Positions 1 through 7,501 of a stretch of DNA of 64,000 bases are shown one piece after another; position 1 is the first letter of the stretch; every line of letters begins with the position of its first letter. The DNA lies in NCBI RefSeq assembly GCF_022352055.1, contig NZ_JAKRWM010000001.1, forward strand, positions 831,297-895,296. Reading direction: 5' to 3'. This DNA is from Cohnella mopanensis (lineage in GTDB: Bacteria; Bacillota; Bacilli; Paenibacillales; Paenibacillaceae). Made by a program: the position numbers and the translations under genes. The notes under the pieces were generated by a model. That model searched no databases. It saw only the letters and a list, made by a program, of their open reading frames with translations, and was not told where the DNA came from.

Positions 1-536
1 GCCGCCAGATCGACTTTGGCAAAAAAGCTGTATTGATCAATCCGGTCCTGATACACCGAGGTAACATCTTTCATGTAGGTGAATACATATTTTTTATGAT
101 TAATATCTGTAATGTTCGAGGTAAACAGAATCGTCCGGGCATCAATCTCCCGCAAAATAGAATGAATGCTGTCCTCATCCAGATTATCCAGTTCGCTCCG
201 TGCCGCGGGCATTGGGAAATCGGAGTTATTAAACACCGTACGCTGAGAATCATCCGTAATATCCATATAAACGCCCTGTTCACTGTTCTTATCCACGAAT
301 TCATTGGCAATACGCGTCAGGACCGTCTTCTCATAATCAATCGAATCATAGATTCTCAGAATCGGCACAATGGCATCCACGCTGGAATGAATGCTGATGT
401 TCTGGCTTAGAGCCACGTTAATTGCCTGTCCCAACATCTTGTTGTGGCTGCGTTCAATTACCAAAATGGAAGCAATGTTAAAGATAATGACAAACACGAG
501 AATCGAGAACAGATATATTTTCTGCCAAAACTTCAT
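1..536 (-). CDS. Sensor histidine kinase, N-terminal part (cut by window edge)
   Basis: Partial gene: only the first ~178 codons are inside the window and the kinase core lies beyond the left edge. The protein begins MKFWQKIYLFSILVFVI, a short cytoplasmic stub followed by one membrane helix (about residues 7-27). An extracytoplasmic sensing region follows, containing MDITDDSQ and FTSNITDINH, typical of a PAS/Cache-like input domain. The start is fixed by GGAGG eight bases upstream; an ATG four bases earlier is in another frame that soon stops. It begins three bases after the stop of the OmpR-type regulator at 540-1196, so the two form a translationally coupled pair. The kinase assignment rests on this pairing and the topology, not on catalytic motifs. 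Confidence 0.8.
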   Translation of the reverse strand, partial: MKFWQKIYLFSILVFVIIFNIASILVIERSHNKMLGQAINVALSQNISIHSSVDAIVPILRIYDSIDYEKTVLTRIANEFVDKNSEQGVYMDITDDSQRTVFNNSDFPMPAARSELDNLDEDSIHSILREIDARTILFTSNITDINHKKYVFTYMKDVTSVYQDRIDQYSFFAKVDLA

Positions 537-539
537 CCA

Positions 540-1196
540 TCAGTCCTCCAGCCGATACCCGATTTTGTAGATCGTCTTGATCTGATCCTGCAAACCTAGC
601 TTCTTGCGCAACGATTTGATATGCATGTCTACCGTTCGGGTCTCTCCGTAATAATCGCCGCCCCATACTTTATCCAGGAATTGTTCCCGCGTCAGGGCGA
701 TATTCTTGTTCTTGAGCAGGACCACCAGCAGCTCATACTCCTTCGGTGTCAGCTCCACTGGCGCCTCTTGAATCACGACTTCTCTTTTATCAAGATCCAC
801 TTGGACATGCTGAAATTCCACCACCCTGTCTTCATGACCATATCTGCGCAGCACTGTCTCTATACGGGCCAGTAGCTCAATCGCTTCAAAGGGCTTGACC
901 ATATAATCATCAGCACCCAGCTTCAGACCGTTCACTTTATCGTAGACCGAGTTTTTCGCCGTCAAAAAGATTACAGGGGTGCCGTAAGATTTGATTCTCT
1001 CCATCAGCTCAAACCCGTCCAGATGGGGAATCATCACATCCAGCAAAATAAGATCGAACTTCTCCCTCTTGAGCATCTCGAATGCTGCCAGACCATCATA
1101 CGCCTCGGTGGTGGCATAATTCATGAGGTTCAGATTCATCTTGATTATTTTGGATATATGAACATCGTCTTCAACGATCAGTATCTTTTTATTCAT
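540..1196 (-). CDS. OmpR/PhoB-family response regulator
   Basis: Two-domain DNA-binding response regulator of ~218 residues. The receiver domain starts MNKKILIVEDD, with the acidic pocket, the phospho-acceptor in LILLDVMIPHLDG and the conserved Lys in FLTAKNS. The C-terminal winged helix has LTPKEYELL and ends in the usual KTIYKIGYRLED. I place the start at 1196 rather than the in-frame codons upstream because AGGAG sits about ten bases before this ATG. It is coupled to the sensor kinase downstream (3-base gap). The target genes cannot be told from the sequence. Confidence 0.93.
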   Translation of the reverse strand: MNKKILIVEDDVHISKIIKMNLNLMNYATTEAYDGLAAFEMLKREKFDLILLDVMIPHLDGFELMERIKSYGTPVIFLTAKNSVYDKVNGLKLGADDYMVKPFEAIELLARIETVLRRYGHEDRVVEFQHVQVDLDKREVVIQEAPVELTPKEYELLVVLLKNKNIALTREQFLDKVWGGDYYGETRTVDMHIKSLRKKLGLQDQIKTIYKIGYRLED

Positions 1197-1430
1197 CCGT
1201 ATCATTCTCCTGAACAATCAAGTTGTGAACTCAATGTTTTATAAGTAATAGTTCTTTTATATGCTTACATTCTATACTAACCCTACTTTAAGTAAAGGAG
1301 AGAAAGAAATGACTAATGTCTAAACTTACAATCACGATCTTCTGTCGTGGTCGGTTTAATAAGAGCGGTCGGGTCTCGGATAGACGCGACCGGCATTGGC
1401 ATAAAGCAGAACGGGTTTGCTAAATAAATT
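1197..1430. other. Intergenic stretch with two extra hairpins
   Basis: No gene is seen between the regulator start at 1196 and the next stop at 1525. Besides the terminator at 1431-1471, two further hairpins are visible: CACGA/TCGTG at 1333-1349, and CGGTCG-GTCT paired with AGAC-CGACCG at 1366-1392. They could belong to a small RNA or to the 3' end of the minus-strand transcript. There is no direct evidence for either. Confidence 0.35.
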
Positions 1431-1471
1431 TAAAATAGTCTCCATCTGATCGCCAGATGGGGACTATTTTA
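1431..1471. terminator. Bidirectional hairpin terminator
   Basis: Long inverted repeat: TAAAATAGTC pairs with GACTATTTTA and continues inward with CCATCTG/CAGATGG around a 4-5 base loop. A/T-rich flanks on both sides allow termination either way. Its likely job is ending the minus-strand transcript of the DMT/Crp genes, which stop at 1525. Confidence 0.75.
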
Positions 1472-1524
1472 CGTTTACTTTTTAATGTTTCCATGATGCG
1501 TCAAATAATAAAGTCCGGTATGTT

Positions 1525-2718
1525 CTAAGTCGTCTTAACTGCCGCTTGCCGAGCTTGCCGACCGCCGCCTAGTTTGAACACAAGAATGCCGCCGACGATG
1601 ACGAGCACGCCGATCAATTGCTTGAATGTAAAAGGAACCTTCGTCAGCCCTAACCAACCGAGCGAATCCCATAACAGCGCAAACGCAAGCTGTGAGGTGA
1701 GAACGATCGAGACGGCATACATGGGGCCAAGCCGCTTGATCCCCTGTACCATGCACACAACCACCCCAACGCCTATCAAACCGCTGAACCAGTACCATGT
1801 CTGCATAGTCTGCAACGCAAACAGCTGCTTCCCTTCGAAAAGGTACCCGATCGTCATGGAAGCCAGAAATCCCAATCCTAATACCAATGTAGTCGTTGCC
1901 CAAGTTCCTGCCCGTTCATTCACCCTGCTGTTGAAAATATTTTGCAAGCCGATCAGCGATCCCGCCATCAGTGCCAATAAAAGTCCTATAACCATGATCT
2001 CTCCTCTTCCTTTGGCCGATTTTTCATAAATATGATGACCCGCCAGCCGGCGCAGCCCTTCCTTGTTTTTAATAAGAATAAGACTTTGCGTGCGCTCCAG
2101 CAAACCCTCCGCACAGAGCTGGGCAATAACGCGATTCAAATGCCTGTAGCTCGTTCCGATTAAGTTCGCCACGTCCTTCAAGCTAGTTGTGCGAATCTGC
2201 CCCTTGAATTGTGCATCGGATTCGTCGAAGGAGACGGCCAGCAAATAACCAGCTAATCGCACTTCCACAGGATGCAGCAGATTGAAGCTGAGCGAGTTGG
2301 ATTTCACGTAAAATTTTTGCGTGATGATATCCAGCATAAATTGTAGCAGCGGCGCATGGTCGCTTCCGTACTTTTTCAACCGAGTATGGTGGACACCGAT
2401 CATATGAACAGGCGTTACGGCCTCGACCGTATTGATGATGTCACGCCCGCGGATATATTCGATATCCCCGATCACCTCAAGCGGCGTTTTGAAAGAAAGA
2501 ATAAGCGCTCTTCCCTCCGCCGAGGTGGTATAGATTTTAATTTTCCCTTTTACAAGCACATATAGGTGTAGAGCCGGATCGCCCTGGGAACAGATGAGTT
2601 CCCCTTGATCAAAACTGTAAACCGTCAAATGCGGCAGAAGCGACTCCGGAAAAACGGACTCGAGTTGATGCATGCGCAAATATTGATACAGCTGCTCGCG
2701 GTCTTTTAAACCTTTCAT
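1525..2718 (-). CDS. Crp/Fnr-type regulator fused in frame to a YdcZ-type DMT transporter
   Basis: A 397-codon reading frame made of two normally separate proteins. Residues ~1-230 are a Crp/Fnr regulator: cyclic-nucleotide-like beta barrel (YSFDQGELICSQGDPA) and a winged helix (TSLKDVANLIGTSYRHLNRV). Residues ~242-397 are a complete five-helix DMT protein of the DUF606/YdcZ type beginning MVIGLLLALMAG. The junction retains GGAAGAGGAGAG just before an ATG at 1995, so the transporter half may also be made on its own. A stop codon seems to have been lost between two adjacent genes, or this is a true fusion. The paralogous transporter gene lies just upstream (20-base gap), so the three parts probably form one operon. 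The transporter substrate is unknown. Confidence 0.85.
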   Translation of the reverse strand: MKGLKDREQLYQYLRMHQLESVFPESLLPHLTVYSFDQGELICSQGDPALHLYVLVKGKIKIYTTSAEGRALILSFKTPLEVIGDIEYIRGRDIINTVEAVTPVHMIGVHHTRLKKYGSDHAPLLQFMLDIITQKFYVKSNSLSFNLLHPVEVRLAGYLLAVSFDESDAQFKGQIRTTSLKDVANLIGTSYRHLNRVIAQLCAEGLLERTQSLILIKNKEGLRRLAGHHIYEKSAKGRGEIMVIGLLLALMAGSLIGLQNIFNSRVNERAGTWATTTLVLGLGFLASMTIGYLFEGKQLFALQTMQTWYWFSGLIGVGVVVCMVQGIKRLGPMYAVSIVLTSQLAFALLWDSLGWLGLTKVPFTFKQLIGVLVIVGGILVFKLGGGRQARQAAVKTT

Positions 2719-2738
2719 GACTCGACTCCACTCCTAAT

Positions 2739-3164
2739 TTAGAATCGCAAGATCGCCACGCCGGCGATCATTATTGCGATGCCGATGTATTGCGGAAGCC
2801 CCATCTTCGTCTTGGCCACCCCGAACCATCCGTTCCGATCGACGAGAAAGGTCAAGCCCAACTGGGCAATCAGCACGAAAGCGATCGTCAACGTAACTCC
2901 GATGTGCTGAATCGACGTGACGTTGCTGGAAATAACGATAGCCGCGAAAGCGCCGCCCGTCAAATAGATCGGCTTTACTTGTTTAAACTTTTGCCATTTA
3001 CCATCTCGGACAAACAGCAAGATTAACAAAGCCGCCGCGAACCCGGTAAACTGGGTGATCGTCGCCGCCTGCCAGGTGCCGATATCTTGACTGATCCGGG
3101 CATTCGCCACCCCCTGCAATGTAATAAAGGCCCCGCCTAGAAACGCAAATAAAATCCCAATCAT
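2739..3164 (-). CDS. YdcZ-type (DUF606) DMT transporter
   Basis: Small integral membrane protein of ~141 residues with five predicted helices, starting MIGILFAFLGGAFITLQG and ending in MIAGVAILRF. It is the full-length DUF606/YdcZ fold of the drug/metabolite transporter superfamily and a paralogue of the C-terminal half of the gene downstream. Members often occur as adjacent pairs, probably acting as heteromers. The start at 3164 is chosen because GGGGAG lies seven bases upstream; the longer frame has no ribosome site. A perfect palindrome at 3225-3240 may be the operator for the co-encoded Crp/Fnr protein. Confidence 0.88.
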   Translation of the reverse strand: MIGILFAFLGGAFITLQGVANARISQDIGTWQAATITQFTGFAAALLILLFVRDGKWQKFKQVKPIYLTGGAFAAIVISSNVTSIQHIGVTLTIAFVLIAQLGLTFLVDRNGWFGVAKTKMGLPQYIGIAIMIAGVAILRF

Positions 3165-3224
3165 GTTCTCACTCCCCAATAAAGCTCTTTTCTTTCATTA
3201 AAAAATAAAACCGGCCCTATTGGG

Positions 3225-3240
3225 AAGGACATATGTCCTT
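3225..3240. promoter_or_regulatory. Perfect palindrome upstream of the DMT/Crp operon
   Basis: AAGGACATATGTCCTT is a perfect 16-base palindrome about 60 bases upstream of the first operon gene. Size and symmetry fit a Crp/Fnr dimer site, and a Crp/Fnr protein is encoded in the same operon, so autoregulation is a reasonable inference. No experimental site is known to me. Confidence 0.5.
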
Positions 3241-3296
3241 GGCTTCAATCTATCGTGATTTCCACAGGGTAATTAAATCTAGTTACCAAAAGAAAA

Positions 3297-3348
3297 ACAC
3301 CTCCAAAATCCTTACATCATTCGATGCGAAGGGTTCTTTTGAAGGTGT
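3297..3348 (-). terminator. Imperfect hairpin after the CopZ-like gene
   Basis: ACACCTcCAAAA pairs with TTTTGaAGGTGT, extended by CCTT/AAGG, and a short T-run follows on the minus strand. It lies about 65 bases beyond the stop at 3415. Confidence 0.5.
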
Positions 3349-3414
3349 ATTGATTTGTCTCACGTTCTCGGGTCAGTCCTTGTATTATTCACTTTCATTA
3401 TTATTGACTTCTGT

Positions 3415-3876
3415 TTATACCTCTTTGATGCTTCGTAAAAAAGCATTCACATTGCCTAAACAACAAGTCCCTTGGGGATTATTTACCTCGCATCCACATC
3501 GACCCGCCTGAACATGGACTTTGATTTGATGAGATGGTCCTTGGTTGGTGCCAATGGAATGAATTAGCCGCTCCCTCGTCCAATTAAAGCAGTAACATAC
3601 AGGTACATCAGCACCCTGATTTTTTGGGTACACAGGCACCTTTAGGTCATTTTCCATAAATGTTTGTGAATGGTTCCCGCTAAAGTAAACGATAGAGCAA
3701 GCAGCGTTAGAGCAAAAAACGTAAGAATTTTCGGGTTCAATGATTTCTAACGCCGATGCTATAAGCAGGGATTTTATCGTAATGAGTTGAACGGTCTTAC
3801 CCTCTTCATTACAGGAAGGGCATTCCGTTATTGCAACTTCTTTTGTATTATTTTTTGATACTGTACAGCAATCCAT
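3415..3876 (-). CDS. CopZ-like (2Fe-2S)-binding metallochaperone
   Basis: Cys-rich cytoplasmic protein of ~153 residues. The N-terminal half resembles the zinc-binding domain of the long CopZ metallochaperone: MDCC at the start, CPSCNEEG, and FCSNAACSIVYFSG. The C-terminal half carries a BFD-like Fe-S pattern, with CYCFNWTRE followed by CGC and GTCCLGNV. The heavy-metal-associated (CxxC HMA) domain of classical CopZ is absent. The start is the ATG at 3876 with AAAGGAG eight bases before; the GTG nine bases earlier would leave no spacing. No metal efflux pump is adjacent, so the partner is not evident. Two direct copies of GGAAGTTAAACA lie upstream at roughly 3903-3930. Confidence 0.8.
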   Translation of the reverse strand: MDCCTVSKNNTKEVAITECPSCNEEGKTVQLITIKSLLIASALEIIEPENSYVFCSNAACSIVYFSGNHSQTFMENDLKVPVYPKNQGADVPVCYCFNWTRERLIHSIGTNQGPSHQIKVHVQAGRCGCEVNNPQGTCCLGNVNAFLRSIKEV

Positions 3877-4141
3877 ATGAATCACTCCTTTTATGAAGGA
3901 AATGTTTAACTTCCTTGTTTAACTTCCTCGGTTCATTATCTCACCAGTTGGTTAAAGAAAAAACACACTTCATGAAACTGCCCGTTAGTGGAAAGTCTAG
4001 TGTGGTCGTGACATAGTACCAGATAATTTACGCATTTGGTATGTGACACCATCCTATAATGGAACCGATTTAAGTTTTACTATGACATAAAACTTTTTTA
4101 CATTTTTACCACCTCAATTTTATCAGAAATAATAGAGAAAA
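3877..4141. other. Intergenic region upstream of the metallochaperone
   Basis: No coding frame is supported here. The segment holds the direct repeat GGAAGTTAAACA (two copies on the minus strand, within 3903-3930), which may be a regulator site for the metallochaperone gene, and otherwise AT-rich sequence. Confidence 0.35.
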
Positions 4142-4177
4142 CGGCAGCTTTGGACTGAAAAAAGTCCTAAACTGCCG
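4142..4177 (-). terminator. Terminator hairpin (CGGCAG/CTGCCG type)
   Basis: CGGCAG...GGAC paired with GTCC...CTGCCG around an A-rich loop, followed on the minus strand by TTTTCTC. It lies about 30 bases past the stop at 4209. A close sequence relative occurs at 62243-62277. Confidence 0.7.
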
Positions 4178-4208
4178 CTCAGAGATTGAACTAACGTGTC
4201 CCGTTAGC

Positions 4209-4652
4209 TTAATCTCTCTCTTTGCTGGTCACGCCGTTTTCCTCTAACCAACTATATAGTTGGTTAAATACAGTATCTTTCCGATTCATCATTTTGTACT
4301 TCTTCCCGTTAACCACTAAAAAACCTTTATCATTGACTTCAATTAAATACAAGTTCGTCAATAGTTGAATGGCATTGGGTGAATTGGTCAGATTGGGTTT
4401 ATAAGCCAGCTCCCTATTATATGATTCAGACTTGAGGATGCTCATTATTCCTTGAATCTCTTTTTGGTTGTTAGCAACTTCTGCAAAATATGTCGTAAGC
4501 ACGTCGTTATGACGAACCAACTCTACATGTATTACAGTGATATCTTCTGAGTGAGGAAAAATTTTCTTGGTGGGTACGGGAAATGCAAAATAGATAATTA
4601 ATCCGAAGACGATGGTTAGTACACATAGAAGTGCAACTAATTTACTCTTCAA
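4209..4652 (-). CDS. Membrane-anchored hypothetical protein
   Basis: Unrecognised protein of 147 residues. The first ~25 residues (MKSKLVALLCVLTIVFGLII) form an uncleaved signal anchor or membrane helix. The rest is a small polar extracytoplasmic domain containing LYLIEVNDKGFLVVNGKKY, a beta-hairpin-like stretch. The start follows a GGGAGGTGGGG-type site. Size and topology resemble small Bacillales DUF proteins, but I cannot name a family. Terminator 4142-4177 follows it, so it is probably monocistronic. Confidence 0.6.
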   Translation of the reverse strand: MKSKLVALLCVLTIVFGLIIYFAFPVPTKKIFPHSEDITVIHVELVRHNDVLTTYFAEVANNQKEIQGIMSILKSESYNRELAYKPNLTNSPNAIQLLTNLYLIEVNDKGFLVVNGKKYKMMNRKDTVFNQLYSWLEENGVTSKERD

Positions 4653-4715
4653 ATCCCCACCTCCCTGTACACTCCTCTTCCGCTATCGTTCACCATTAGT
4701 TGAATATCATGCTAT

Positions 4716-5516
4716 TCAATGACCAGCCCAAAATCCATATTCATACTTTCTAAAATCCATTTTATGATTTAAGAACTTCTGAAAGAAATCCATACGTTCT
4801 ATTGTTATTTCAAATAATCCAAAAACTGGATGCTCGTCTGATAAATTAAATACCTTCCGATATTCCTCTAATGGGACATCTTTAATTTCCTCATTACCGA
4901 CAACTATCTTGATTTCAACATCAATTTCATTCCATTGGACTAATCTTGTTGTATCTTTTTCCTCGAAGTAATACGGTGAACTAAATTCTTCAACAAAAAG
5001 ACCACTGTTTGTTGCAAATTTAATTGCAGTTAAAGACTTTTGATTACTGCCAATGAACATATAATAATCCCAACCAAAATGCACAAAAAAATTATCTTTG
5101 GAATATAATTGACAGTCAGCAAAATTTCTTAATATCATTTTGCATATTATGCGGATTTCATTTATGTTCGCAATCATATCTTCCTTTATATTGATCTCAC
5201 CAAACTCATGATCGTATAACACAGATTTCTTATCTTCGTGTGAAATCAATCTATTGGATGCCTGGATAACACGCAGAGAATATTGCTTCTGTTCAATTAA
5301 AAACTCTATTATCGTCTCTACATAAGCATGTTCAATAACGAGATATTTTTCTAATGTAAATGAATCCCCATTTATTATGTTCCCAATTTCAGATGGGCAA
5401 GTCCATTCATCTAATAAATAATGACCTTTATCATTTCTAAAAATCGGGTTATATTTTGTGATTCTCCACTGATATTTTATATCAAACACCACTTTCATAA
5501 CCGCTTGATCATACAA
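4716..5516 (-). CDS. Hypothetical protein, AT-rich
   Basis: Unrecognised soluble protein of up to 266 residues with no signal peptide or membrane helix. Aromatic- and acid-rich stretches are visible (HFGWDYYMFIG, LFEITIERMDFFQKF), of the kind found in SMI1/immunity-like or phage-associated proteins, but no signature I can name. No good ribosome site precedes the ATG at 5516; an in-frame ATG at 5498 (MKVVFDIKYQW) is the other candidate. Base composition is more AT-rich than its neighbours, hinting at an accessory gene. Confidence 0.6.
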   Translation of the reverse strand: MYDQAVMKVVFDIKYQWRITKYNPIFRNDKGHYLLDEWTCPSEIGNIINGDSFTLEKYLVIEHAYVETIIEFLIEQKQYSLRVIQASNRLISHEDKKSVLYDHEFGEINIKEDMIANINEIRIICKMILRNFADCQLYSKDNFFVHFGWDYYMFIGSNQKSLTAIKFATNSGLFVEEFSSPYYFEEKDTTRLVQWNEIDVEIKIVVGNEEIKDVPLEEYRKVFNLSDEHPVFGLFEITIERMDFFQKFLNHKMDFRKYEYGFWAGH

Positions 5517-5591
5517 AAATAGACACTTTATTATAACAGATTATTTTATGATGGATATTACGCATAACTGCCCAATACCGATAAAACAAAA

Positions 5592-5612
5592 AAACCGCAA
5601 TATACGCGGTTT
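5592..5612 (-). terminator. Terminator of cwlJ
   Basis: AAACCGC/GCGGTTT hairpin followed by seven T on the minus strand, about 85 bases after the cwlJ stop. It is one of several related CGCGG-type hairpins in the window. Confidence 0.75.
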
Positions 5613-5695
5613 AGAATCGATACATATTCTTATCATCCAACACTTGGCTGTGACAAGTCAGGTTAAGAAATCCTGAGCTCTTTTCGTTTATAAAA

Positions 5696-6139
5696 TTATA
5701 ACGTATTATATACACTTTCACATTCTTCCGCGGTCGGTTCATAAAAACAGTGTTTCTTCCATCGTCCTGCGAGAGGCTGATCATACCAAGTTGGCGGACA
5801 TGGTCCGGGATTTTCGAACGTTCCTGGACGGAAATACCATAGGGAGAATTTGCCTGGCCAGTTCCGCTCCCCATTCACAGCCCGTTGCGCCAGACGGCGC
5901 TCCCTCTCTCTAGCGTTTTGATAGTACATACCATGTTGCAATGCTTCGAACGCATGCGGCTGGTTGATCATTTGGGGAATTGTCCGGATTCCTTTAAAAT
6001 CGGAGCAATTCCCTCTAATTCGGTTAATGCCAACATTTCCAACAAGGAGCATGCCCATTTCGCCTTCGGTCTCAGCTTCAGCTCGAAGCAACCTTGCCAA
6101 CATATTGATATCCTGTTCCCTGGCTTTTACGACTGCCAT
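5696..6139 (-). CDS. cwlJ: Spore cortex-lytic cell wall hydrolase CwlJ
   Basis: Member of the SleB/CwlJ (Hydrolase_2) family, 147 residues, the usual CwlJ length. The catalytic domain fills the protein: LARLLRAEAETEGE carries the family's essential Glu, followed by GNVGINRI, and the C-terminal HCFYEPTAEEC is typical of CwlJ. There is no signal peptide, as expected for CwlJ, which is made in the mother cell and sits in the spore coat until germination. GAGGTG seven bases before the ATG sets the start. It marks the host as an endospore former. A sigma-E/K type promoter was not identified with confidence. Confidence 0.93.
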   Translation of the reverse strand: MAVVKAREQDINMLARLLRAEAETEGEMGMLLVGNVGINRIRGNCSDFKGIRTIPQMINQPHAFEALQHGMYYQNARERERRLAQRAVNGERNWPGKFSLWYFRPGTFENPGPCPPTWYDQPLAGRWKKHCFYEPTAEECESVYNTL

Positions 6140-6264
6140 TGGCTCACCTCTTTAGATTTCTAGACTCATCATATTGTAGGCGAAGCGGAAGTGTTACTCT
6201 GGCAAAATAGAGAGCGTTAATAAATAGCCGTTACATTTCTAAGGCAGTATCTTCAATAATCATA

Positions 6265-7353
6265 TCATCCTTCTTCTTGAAGAGTTTTTTCCATCGCTTT
6301 GACAAGAACATATGCTTGATCGATGGTTTGTTTGACAATTGCAGCAGCAGAGCCATCGTTGGCTAACCTAAGACCCTGACCAGCCCAGAGTGACAAATAC
6401 TCGGGGTTATTCGATTTTGCAGCTGCCTGACGAATGTCTCGCGTCATTGCATTTTGTATTGGGTAAGCTGGGATTGTTCCGGAATAATGATGCATGTCAT
6501 TTATAAATTTTGTTCGAATGCCTCGTGCCGCTTTGCCTGAGTAAACGCGTGTAATTTCAGTGGCGTCTTCATTTGCTGAAAGAATCTTCTGTTTGTACGT
6601 TGCATGGGCGCCGCTCTCGGGGCATGCGAGAAACGCAGTGCCCATTTGTATAGCAGCAGCTCCTAATGTGAGGCTTGCTACAAGCCCCCTCCCATCCATG
6701 ATACCCCCGGATGCGATGACTGGAATCGACACATGATCGACAATCTGTGGAACAAGAGCGATAGTACCTATCTGAGCATCGGAATTGTTCTTCAAAAATG
6801 TGCCGCGGTGTCCTCCTGCTTCACTTCCCTGAGCCACAACTGCGTCTACGCCGGCGACTTCCAAACATTTAGCTTCTTCAACGGTTGTTGCAGTGCCTAT
6901 TATGACAGTTCCACGCTCCTTCATGGCTTGGATTACGTCATGCGGCGGTATGCCGAAGGTAAAACTAAAAACCGATATTTTCTCTTCCAACAATACTTGA
7001 ACCTGCTCCTCAAACGACTCCGAAAACTTCGGGAGTAATGGATTAGTGGCAATCCCAAGCTCGATTCGATATTGATTGAGGTAGGCCGTCATCTGGTCGA
7101 TCGCTTCTTCCGATTCTATCGGTTGCTCAGGTACAAACAGGTTGACCCCAAACGGCTGGTCAGTCAATTGTCTGATCATATGAATCGTGCTCCGGAGTTG
7201 TTCCGGTGTTAAGTATCCGGCACCCAGGTTGCCTAGACCCCCGGCGTTTGAAACTGCTGCTACTAATTCGGGAGTCGTAGGACCGCCTGCCATCGGTGCT
7301 TGGAAGATCGGGTATCGAATTTTGAGTAAACGAGTTAATTTAGTCTCAAACAT
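6265..7353 (-). CDS. Nitronate monooxygenase (2-nitropropane dioxygenase family)
   Basis: FMN-dependent TIM-barrel enzyme of 362 residues that oxidises alkyl nitronates such as propionate 3-nitronate. Family marks seen are IFQAPMAGG at the N-terminus, AVSNAGGLGNLGAGY, the phosphate-binding VVAQGSEAGGHRG and VIASGGIMDGRG, and ALGAAAIQMGT-like sequence (here TLGAAAIQMGTAFL). FabK-type enoyl reductases share this fold, but the chain matches the class I NMO layout better. GGGAGG about eleven bases upstream supports the start. A LysR-type regulator is divergent from it, the common arrangement for a regulated oxidoreductase. Confidence 0.9.
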   Translation of the reverse strand: MFETKLTRLLKIRYPIFQAPMAGGPTTPELVAAVSNAGGLGNLGAGYLTPEQLRSTIHMIRQLTDQPFGVNLFVPEQPIESEEAIDQMTAYLNQYRIELGIATNPLLPKFSESFEEQVQVLLEEKISVFSFTFGIPPHDVIQAMKERGTVIIGTATTVEEAKCLEVAGVDAVVAQGSEAGGHRGTFLKNNSDAQIGTIALVPQIVDHVSIPVIASGGIMDGRGLVASLTLGAAAIQMGTAFLACPESGAHATYKQKILSANEDATEITRVYSGKAARGIRTKFINDMHHYSGTIPAYPIQNAMTRDIRQAAAKSNNPEYLSLWAGQGLRLANDGSAAAIVKQTIDQAYVLVKAMEKTLQEEG

Positions 7354-7501
7354 ATATTAAAAAACCTCCCGTTATTGAACCTTAGATGGAATCTTCATAA
7401 TAAATCCACTGGATCTTGCTCCTAGTAGAATCGGACACTTTTATTGTAACTTCTCAGAAATATCAAGTAAAAAGAATCTATATGATAGAGCGGCCAAAAA
7501 A

